Of a stretch of DNA of 8,927 nucleotides, positions 3,781-8,927 are shown piece by piece. This DNA is from CAYOBW01 sp964402115. Lineage in GTDB: Bacteria > Verrucomicrobiota > Kiritimatiellia > UBA8416 > CAYOBW01. The position numbers were made by a program, and so were the translations under genes. The stretch spans positions 1-8,927 of the forward strand of contig CAYOBW010000299.1 of NCBI GenBank assembly GCA_964402115.1, read 5' to 3'. Within the stretch, counting starts at the first letter, position 1. Every line of letters begins with the position of its first letter. The notes beneath the pieces are model-generated. The model had not been told where the DNA came from and searched no databases. It worked only from the letters and a program-made list of their open reading frames with translations.

Positions 3781-4884
3781 ATGGGCATGCAGCAACCGCT
3801 TTCCTTTCCGTCCTGGGCCAAGGTTCTGGCCCGGTCGGACGTTGACCCGGCGCGCCAGGGTCAGCCCGCGCCGGAAACGGAGCCCGCGCCGGGCCCCGCC
3901 GCACCCCCCCCGCTGGCGGACGGCATGCCCGCCCCCGCCTGGCTCAGCCGCCTGGTCGAGACGGTCCGCACGCGGCACCTGCTGATCCGGACGGAGACCA
4001 CGTACTGCCATTGGGCCCGGCGCTTCGCGGATTGGCTGGCCCCGCGCAGCCCCGAGGCGGCCGGCGACGACGATGTCCGCGGGTTCCTGACGCACCTCGC
4101 CGTGGAACGGCGCGTCGCCCGCGCCACGCAGCGCCAGGCGCTCAATGGCGTCGTCTTCCTGCTGCGCGAGGCGCTGGGGAAGCCGCTGGGGGATTTTTCG
4201 GACTTCACGCCGGCCCGGCTCGGCCGCCGGGTCCCGGTGGTCCTGACCCTGGACGAGCGCGACCGGCTCTTCAAGGCGCTGAACGGCGCCACGCAACTCA
4301 TGGCCGAACTCGCGTACGGCGCCGGCCTGCGGATCAGCGAGTTGGTCCGGCTCCGCATCAAGGACCTCGACATGGACCGCGGGCAACTGACCGTGCACTC
4401 CGGCAAGGGCGACAAGGACCGCGTAACGGTGTTGCCGGAGCGCCTGGGCGACCGCCTGCGCGCGCACCGGCAACGGCTGCAGGGGCTCTACGAGGAAGAC
4501 CGCCGGAACGGGGTGGACGGCGTCTGGCTGCCAGACAGCGTGGAGCACAAGGCGCCACACGCGGGGCAGGAGTGGATCTGGCAGTGGTTCTTCCCCTCCC
4601 GCCAGCTCTCGACGGACCCGCGCAGCGGCCGCCGCCGCCGCCATCACGTCCAGGACGCCGCGTTTCAGACCGCGATCAAGGCCGCGGGCGAGCGCGCCGG
4701 CATCCCCAAGCGGGTGACCCCGCACGTGCTGCGGCATTCGTTCGCCACGCACCTCCTCGAGCGCGGCGCGGATATCCGCACCGTGCAGGATCTGCTCGGG
4801 CACGCCGACGTCTCCACCACGCAGATTTATCTCCACGTCATGCGCAAACCCGGCGCCGGCATCCGCAGCCCGCTGGACGGGTAA
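3781..4884 (+). CDS. intI: Integron integrase (tyrosine recombinase IntI)
   Basis: A 367-residue tyrosine recombinase that integrates and excises cassettes at attI and attC. Catalytic set: Arg184 (AGLRISEL), Lys209 (SGKGDKDR), His315 and Arg318 (HVLRHS), His341 (LLGHADVSTT) and nucleophile Tyr350 (TTQIYLHV). The IntI-specific insert before the HxxR box is present at about 252-290 (EHKAPHAGQEW, STDPRSG, RRHHV), and the C-terminus ends GAGIRSPLDG as in IntI proteins, which separates it from XerC/D and phage integrases. The N-terminal SAM-like core-binding domain covers about 50-140. Before it lies a Pro/Ala-rich stretch (26-52) that short IntIs lack. ATG 3781 is chosen for GGAAGGAG at 3762-3769 and the promoter position; an in-frame GTG at 3739 would add 14 residues. 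No frameshift or lost catalytic residue, so it appears functional. Stop is 21 bases before the UbiA start. Confidence 0.95.
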   Translation: MGMQQPLSFPSWAKVLARSDVDPARQGQPAPETEPAPGPAAPPPLADGMPAPAWLSRLVETVRTRHLLIRTETTYCHWARRFADWLAPRSPEAAGDDDVRGFLTHLAVERRVARATQRQALNGVVFLLREALGKPLGDFSDFTPARLGRRVPVVLTLDERDRLFKALNGATQLMAELAYGAGLRISELVRLRIKDLDMDRGQLTVHSGKGDKDRVTVLPERLGDRLRAHRQRLQGLYEEDRRNGVDGVWLPDSVEHKAPHAGQEWIWQWFFPSRQLSTDPRSGRRRRHHVQDAAFQTAIKAAGERAGIPKRVTPHVLRHSFATHLLERGADIRTVQDLLGHADVSTTQIYLHVMRKPGAGIRSPLDG

Positions 4885-4905
4885 ACCCGGGAAAGGAGCC
4901 ACTCC

Positions 4906-5877
4906 GTGACCGTCTGGAAATTCGCCCTGGCGTACGTGAAGTCCATGCGCCTGTACTACGCGTTCATCACCGGCATCGCGGGGTGGATCGGGGTCTCCTT
5001 TTACCAGTACTGCGTGCCCGGCCACGCCGCCCCGGCCCGCAACGGGCTGATCCTGGCGATGCTGTTCCTGAGCTGGGGCGTCAACCAGATCGTCAACGAC
5101 TACCTCGGCCTGCGCGAAGACCGCATCAACGCCCCGAACCGGCCCATGGTCACGGGCGAGCTGAACCCGCGCGCGAGCCTAATCGTCACCGCCGCGCTGC
5201 TCGCCGGCGTCGCCGCCGTCTCCTGGGCGCTCAACCCGTGGTCGCTCGTCCCCGTCGCGCTGGGCGTCGCACTCAACGTGCTGTACGAGTACGCCAAGGC
5301 GTGGTCGCTCGTCGGCAACGCCGTCTTCGGCCTCTCCATCGCCATGTGCACGGCCTACGGGTTCCTGGCCGCCGGACCGCTCACCTCCCCGGTGTTCACC
5401 AGCAACCGCCTCTGCGCGTTCGTCCTCGTCGCCCTCCTCAACGCGCTGATGACCTACTACACGTACTTCAAGGACTACCGGGGCGACGCGCGCGCCGGCA
5501 AGCGCACGTTCATCGTCCGCTACGGCCTGCGCGCCTCCCGCTACGCCGGCGTGGCCGGCGCGTTCCTGCCGACGCTCGCCTTCGCGCTCTTTCACGTGAC
5601 GGGCTGGCTGCCGCTAAGCGACGTGCTGTTCCCGCGCGACTTCACCTTCTGCGCGATCATGACCGTGTTCCTCCAGCTCTGGACGGCCATGCTGTTCTTC
5701 TTCGCGCCTGTGGGCAGCCGCACCTACTTCAGCCTCGTCACGAACATCCGCGCCTGCGTGGCCGGCCAGATCACGCTCATCGCCATCTTCAACGGCACGC
5801 TGGCGCTCTACCTGTTCTCGGCCAGCTACATCCTCATCGGCTTCCTGTTCGACCTCTACAAGGACGCGCGCTCATGA
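4906..5877 (+). CDS. UbiA-family membrane prenyltransferase
   Basis: A 323-residue integral membrane enzyme with about eight hydrophobic segments, of the family that transfers a prenyl chain to an aromatic ring, quinone precursor or glycerophosphate lipid. The first Asp-rich motif is NDYLGLREDRINAPNRP (64-80): Asn64, Asp65, Asp72 and Asn75 are kept, but the usual middle Asp of NDxxDxxxD is Gly68. The second motif is KDYRGDARAGKRT (189-201) with Asp190 and Asp194. Both sit on the expected cytoplasmic loops to bind Mg-diphosphate. GTG start at 4906 with AAAGGAG 7-8 bases before. First gene of a four-gene operon, 21 bases after intI and overlapping the next gene by 4 bases (ATGA). The acceptor cannot be told from sequence; partnership with a lipid kinase favours a lipid or isoprenoid product over ubiquinone. 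Confidence 0.88.
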   Translation: MTVWKFALAYVKSMRLYYAFITGIAGWIGVSFYQYCVPGHAAPARNGLILAMLFLSWGVNQIVNDYLGLREDRINAPNRPMVTGELNPRASLIVTAALLAGVAAVSWALNPWSLVPVALGVALNVLYEYAKAWSLVGNAVFGLSIAMCTAYGFLAAGPLTSPVFTSNRLCAFVLVALLNALMTYYTYFKDYRGDARAGKRTFIVRYGLRASRYAGVAGAFLPTLAFALFHVTGWLPLSDVLFPRDFTFCAIMTVFLQLWTAMLFFFAPVGSRTYFSLVTNIRACVAGQITLIAIFNGTLALYLFSASYILIGFLFDLYKDARS

Positions 5878-7160
5878 GCACACGGCGGTATCTCACCGGC
5901 CCGGCCAAGCTCTGGCTCTACCTGCGCATCGTCGCCCGCATCCCCTGCCACTACGCGCGCCGGCCGGGCCTGTTCCGCTCGCCGGCCGACTACCTCCGCT
6001 TCCTCGGCCGCGCGCTGCGGCTGCTGCTCGTGTTCCGGCACAACAAGGCGGTCCGCGCGCCCGGCGGCTGCAAGCTGCACCTCTACCTGCCCGCCTACCC
6101 GTCGCCCGCGTTCTTCCACGCGATCGAGAGCAAGCTGCTCCGCCGGCCGCCCGGCCCCACGACCGTGGTCTTCGCCATGACCCGCGCCTGCTCGTACCGC
6201 TGCGCGCACTGCTACCAGCGCCGCGACACCGCGCCCGACGTGGACGAGGCGCGCATGCTGCGCACGGCGCGCGAGGTGCTCGACGCGGGCGTGGCGCTGT
6301 TCGACATCGAGGGCGGCGAGCCGTTCCTGCGCTACGACCGCCTGCGCGCCCTCGTCCGGACGCTCGACGCGCGCTGCGAGATCTGGGTCAACACGACGGG
6401 CGCCCACGTAAACGCGGAGCGGCTCGCGGAGCTGCGCGCGGCGGGCCTCTTCGGCCTGATGATCTCCATCCACGCCGCCGACCCCGCCACCCACGACATC
6501 TTCACCGGCGCGCCCGGCGCCTTCGCCGCCGCCTGCGCCGCCGCGCGCCTGGCGCGGTCGCTGAACCTCGCCGTGGCGCTCAACACCGTGCTCTCCGAGG
6601 ACGACGCGCGGCAGGGGCGGCTCCCCGCGCTCATGGACCTCGCGCGCAGCCTCGACGCCGACTACGTGCAGCTCATCCACCCCAAGCCGGCGGGCGAGTG
6701 GCTGGGGCGCCGCGAGGGCCTGCAGACCGACCCGGAGCTGATCCGCCGCCTGCAGCGCGAGCACGTGCGCTACAACGGCCGGGGCTGCGCGGACTACCCG
6801 TCGCTCGCCGCGCAGGTGTTCGAGGAGTCGGACCGCGTGCTGGGCTGCACGGCCGGGGCGGTGGACCGTTTCTACATCGGCGCCGCGGGCGACGTGCAGC
6901 CCTGCGAGTTCCTCAACCTCTCGTTCGGCAACGTGAACGACGAGCCGTTCGCGGCGATTCTCGCGCGGCTGCGCGACGCCTTCCCGACCCCGGGCTGCGA
7001 CTGGCTGTGCTGCACGCAGGCCGCGGCCATCCACGGGCTCTTCGTCGCGCACAAGCTGGAGCGCACGCCGCTGCCGTGGGCCGTGACGCAGGAGCTGGTG
7101 GCGACGTGGGACCGCGGCAAGCCGACGCCGATCTACGAGAAGCTGGGCATCTACAAGTGA
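5874..7160 (+). CDS. Radical SAM protein with SPASM-like C-terminus
   Basis: A 428-residue radical SAM enzyme. The 4Fe-4S binding motif is Cys106-x3-Cys110-x2-Cys113 (ACSYRCAHCY), and the SAM-contacting GGEP is at 147-150. A long N-terminal region (1-95), basic and partly hydrophobic (LRLLLVF), precedes the barrel. The C-terminal part has Cys325, Cys344, Cys375, Cys379 and Cys380 in a SPASM/twitch-like context (GDVQPCEF, then FGNVNDEPF), suggesting at least one auxiliary cluster. Such proteins include peptide-modifying and other maturases, but no precursor peptide is seen here. ATG at 5874 overlaps the prenyltransferase stop; the stop overlaps the next GTG. Shared operon suggests chemistry on the same prenylated or lipid substrate. 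The much longer frame reaching back to 4011 is open only because of high GC and is not the gene. Reaction unknown. Confidence 0.85.
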   Translation: MSTRRYLTGPAKLWLYLRIVARIPCHYARRPGLFRSPADYLRFLGRALRLLLVFRHNKAVRAPGGCKLHLYLPAYPSPAFFHAIESKLLRRPPGPTTVVFAMTRACSYRCAHCYQRRDTAPDVDEARMLRTAREVLDAGVALFDIEGGEPFLRYDRLRALVRTLDARCEIWVNTTGAHVNAERLAELRAAGLFGLMISIHAADPATHDIFTGAPGAFAAACAAARLARSLNLAVALNTVLSEDDARQGRLPALMDLARSLDADYVQLIHPKPAGEWLGRREGLQTDPELIRRLQREHVRYNGRGCADYPSLAAQVFEESDRVLGCTAGAVDRFYIGAAGDVQPCEFLNLSFGNVNDEPFAAILARLRDAFPTPGCDWLCCTQAAAIHGLFVAHKLERTPLPWAVTQELVATWDRGKPTPIYEKLGIYK

Positions 7161-8068
7161 AAGCGCTGCTGATCATGAATCCCGGCGCGCGCGCGGGGCG
7201 CGGGCGGCGCCTGTGGGCGCGCTGGCAGGAGGGGCTGCGCGCGGCCGGCGTGGCCTTCGCGTGCGCGCTGACCGAACGGCCGGGCGATGCCGCCGCCCTC
7301 GCCTGCGCCGCGGCGGACGCGGACACGGTGGTGGCGGTGGGCGGCGACGGCACGATCAACGGGGTGCTCGACGGCGTGGTCCGCTCCGGCCGCGCCGACC
7401 TGCGCATGGGCGTGCTCTACGCCGGCACGAGCCCCGACTTCTGCCGCTTCCACGGCATCCCGGTCGAGCCGGAGCGGGCGCTGGCGGCGCTGCTGGCCGG
7501 CCGCGTGCGGCGGGTGGACGTGGCCCGCATCGCCTGCCGCGATGCGCGCGGCGAGAGCCTCGACGCCCACTTCGGCTGCGGCTGCAACGTTGGGCTGGGC
7601 GCGGTGGTGGCCCGCTTCGCGAACGGCGCGCGCCCGTTTCTCGGCGATGGCCTCGGGACCGGCCTGGGCGTCGTGCGCGCGATCCTGCGCATGCGGCCCG
7701 CGGACCTCGAGCTGGAGATCGACGGCGAGCCGTGCCGGCTGGCCGGGGTCAACAACCTTTCGGTCCTCAAGAGCCCGCACATCGCCTCTGGCCTCCGCCT
7801 GGACGTGGAGCTGCGCCCCGACGACGGCCGGCTGTGCCTCGTCGCCGTGCAGGGCCGGAGCCGCGCGGGGCTGTGCCGGCTGCTGCCGGGGTTCTATTCC
7901 GGCGCCGCCGCCCGCGCGGACGGCGTCCTGGTGCGGAGCTGCGCGCGCGTCCGCATCCGGTCCCGCGCCGCGGGCGAGGTCGAGTTCGACGGCGACCCGC
8001 GCGGCGCGCTGCCCGCCGCCATCGAGGTCCTGCCCGGCGCGCTGGCGCTGATCGGAGGCACGCCGTGA
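7157..8068 (+). CDS. Diacylglycerol-kinase-family lipid kinase
   Basis: A 303-residue protein of the DAGK/sphingosine-kinase/NAD-kinase-like fold, expected to use ATP to phosphorylate a lipid hydroxyl. Starts LLIMNPGARAGRG (4-16), the nucleotide-side motif (usually NPxSG). GGDGTINGV is at 62-70. The usual LPLGTxNDFAR is changed to LYAGTSPDFCRF (87-98), keeping Gly-Thr and Asp-Phe. The second domain follows from about 120, with EFDGD at 276-280 matching the conserved C-terminal DGE. Length is normal for bacterial YegS/DgkB-type kinases. Start is GTG 7157, overlapping the radical SAM stop (GTGA), with no ATG alternative before residue 7; the longer frame upstream is a shadow. Substrate may be the prenylated product of the operon or a general diacylglycerol; this cannot be decided here. 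Confidence 0.87.
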   Translation: MKALLIMNPGARAGRGRRLWARWQEGLRAAGVAFACALTERPGDAAALACAAADADTVVAVGGDGTINGVLDGVVRSGRADLRMGVLYAGTSPDFCRFHGIPVEPERALAALLAGRVRRVDVARIACRDARGESLDAHFGCGCNVGLGAVVARFANGARPFLGDGLGTGLGVVRAILRMRPADLELEIDGEPCRLAGVNNLSVLKSPHIASGLRLDVELRPDDGRLCLVAVQGRSRAGLCRLLPGFYSGAAARADGVLVRSCARVRIRSRAAGEVEFDGDPRGALPAAIEVLPGALALIGGTP

Positions 8069-8927
8069 ACGAGGAGGAGATCATCCGCCGCCTCGCCGCG
8101 CACTTCCCGCGGGAGCGCGATGCCGGGGGCGGGCTGTTCGCGTGCGACGCGGAGCTGGTGCGGATCGGGTCGGAGCTGTGGGGCCTCACGCTGGACGCGT
8201 TCAGCCCGGAGGAGGACCTCTTCGGCACGGACGATCCCGCGGCCCTCGGCGCGAACCTGGCCGTGGCGACGCTCAGCGATCTGCTCGCCGCCGGCGCGAC
8301 GCCGCGCTTCTTCCTGCAGGCGGTCGCCGTGCCGCGCGACGTCTCCGCCAGCTTCCTGGACGGCCTGGCGGAAGGCGTGCGCGGCGTACTGGACGAAGCC
8401 GGCTGCGCGCTCTGCGGCGGCGACGTGGGCACGGCGGAGGCCTGGCGTTTCTCCGGGTTCGCCATGGGGCCCATCGTCGCCCCGCGGCCGCTGACCCACC
8501 GCGTGCCGGCCGCGCCGCAGACGCTGTGGGTGACCGGCGCGCTGGGCGACGCAAACGTCGCGGCGCTCCAGGGCCGGCCCGCGCCGCGGCTGGAGCTGCG
8601 CCTGCGCGAGGCCGCGCTCATCCGCCGCCACGCCACCGCGTGCATCGACACGAGCGGCGGCCTGCTCGCCGCCTTGTGGCTCCTGCACACCCTGAGCTTG
8701 TCCGCCGTCTTCACGCTCGACCTCGACCGCGTGCCGTACGCGCCGGGCGTGCGCGCCGTGGCGGCGACGGCCGGCCTCCCCGCGGAGGCGGCGCTGCTCG
8801 GCGGCGCCGGCGAGTACGAGCTGCTCTTCACGACCGACGCCGCGCTGGGCGGGGAGGCCCGGGACGCGCTGGGCGCCGCGGGCGTGACGCCGATCGGCAC
8901 GGTACACGCGGAGGCCGGCGGCGGCGT
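8065..8927 (+). CDS. ThiL/AIR-synthase-like protein, diverged, C-terminus beyond window
   Basis: The first 287 residues of an ATP-binding protein of the ThiL/PurM (AIR synthase-related) superfamily; the end lies off the right edge. It begins at GTG 8065, overlapping the lipid kinase stop (GTGA), and reads VNEEEIIRRL. Visible family features: LGANLAVATLSDLLAAGATPRF (61-82, usually NxSDxAAMGxxP), CGGDVG (117-122), IDTSGGLL (194-201) and GGAGEYELLFT (246-256). In true thiamine-phosphate kinase the last two are MDISDGL and GGEDYELL; here the second Asp is Gly, and GGED is replaced by GGAGE. The N-terminal GDDAA-type motif is also poor. This suggests a paralogue using ATP on another substrate rather than thiamine phosphate, fitting its place in a lipid-like operon. 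Superfamily is confident, function open. Confidence 0.78.
   Translation, partial: MNEEEIIRRLAAHFPRERDAGGGLFACDAELVRIGSELWGLTLDAFSPEEDLFGTDDPAALGANLAVATLSDLLAAGATPRFFLQAVAVPRDVSASFLDGLAEGVRGVLDEAGCALCGGDVGTAEAWRFSGFAMGPIVAPRPLTHRVPAAPQTLWVTGALGDANVAALQGRPAPRLELRLREAALIRRHATACIDTSGGLLAALWLLHTLSLSAVFTLDLDRVPYAPGVRAVAATAGLPAEAALLGGAGEYELLFTTDAALGGEARDALGAAGVTPIGTVHAEAGGG

Larger units (their letters stand above)
1..4884. mobile_element. Integron: intI, attI and array of five complete cassettes plus one partial
   Basis: An integron captures promoterless gene cassettes by site-specific recombination between attI and attC. The integrase gene reads rightward and all cassette genes read leftward, starting just across a short attI region. 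Five hairpin-forming attC candidates follow the stop codons of cassette genes or close cassette 3. Each ends in a GTT-type R' core, and where a gene is recognised it starts within about 30 bases of the preceding core. Inferred cassettes are 2743-3575, 2197-2742, 1960-2196, 628-1959 and 63-627, with a sixth entering from 62. The array continues beyond the left edge, so its size is unknown. No transposase or plasmid gene is seen, and intI abuts a housekeeping-like operon, so a sedentary chromosomal integron is more likely than a mobile one. The layout is seen directly; activity is inferred. Confidence 0.88.

Noticed and set aside
3640..5025. 461-codon minus-strand open frame opposite intI
   Set aside because: Antisense shadow of a GC-rich gene: no SD, no domain, and it would cover attI and both promoters.
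4011..5873. Plus-strand open frame continuous with the radical SAM gene for over 600 extra codons
   Set aside because: It overlaps intI and the UbiA gene in another frame and is Arg/Pro/Ala-rich low-complexity, typical of GC-rich shadow frames. The ATGA overlap at 5874 gives the real start.
5856..7052. 398-codon minus-strand open frame opposite the radical SAM gene
   Set aside because: Composition is Arg/Ala/Val/Glu-rich without recognisable motifs, while the sense strand carries the CxxxCxxC and GGEP motifs.
7767..8907. Minus-strand open frames of 337 and 377 codons opposite the kinase and ThiL-like genes
   Set aside because: Arg/Ala/Ser/Pro-rich shadows without SD or motifs; the plus strand has clear family motifs across the same region.

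Overview
The window looks like the attachment-proximal end of a sedentary chromosomal integron in a GC-rich, probably Gram-negative bacterium (Sec-exported sialidase, predicted lipoprotein). It is joined to a four-gene chromosomal operon of apparent lipid or isoprenoid function. Nothing here fixes the taxon. A PVC-type lineage (Verrucomicrobiota, Kiritimatiellota, Planctomycetota) is only a guess.

Layout. An integron integrase gene (intI, 3781-4884, +) sits at the centre. To its left, five gene cassettes and the start of a sixth are read on the minus strand, divergent from intI, which is the standard integron arrangement. Cassette limits were worked out by hand from attC core sites (cut G|TT). 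Cassette 1 is 2743-3575 (DUF3102-like protein). Cassette 2 is 2197-2742 (small membrane protein). Cassette 3 is 1960-2196 (no convincing gene, but a large palindrome of hexamer repeats). Cassette 4 is 628-1959 (secreted sialidase, GH33-like). Cassette 5 is 63-627 (predicted lipoprotein). Cassette 6 runs from 62 off the left edge. In three cassettes the R'' core at the end is a perfect 7/7 complement of the R' core at that cassette's own start, and in the other two it is 6/7, as expected when each cassette was once a circle with a single attC. The attI region (about 3570-3650) carries candidate divergent promoters, one for intI and one (Pc) for the array. The cassettes are visibly less GC-rich and more mixed in codon use than the right half.

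Right half. Only 21 bases after intI a tightly packed operon begins: UbiA-family prenyltransferase (4906-5877), radical SAM protein with a SPASM-like tail (5874-7160), diacylglycerol-kinase-family lipid kinase (7157-8068) and a diverged ThiL/AIR-synthase-like protein (8065 to the right edge, incomplete). Every junction inside it is a 4-base start/stop overlap, so the four products are probably made together. The set suggests prenyl transfer, radical chemistry and phosphorylation of a lipid-like substrate. I do not recognise it as a named pathway. No terminator or new promoter is obvious between intI and this operon, so the integrase transcript may read into it.

The most unusual points are the gene-poor palindromic cassette 3, an open frame running from it across an attC into the sialidase start, two strong intragenic palindromes in cassette genes, and the uncharacterised prenyltransferase/radical SAM/kinase operon next to the integron platform.
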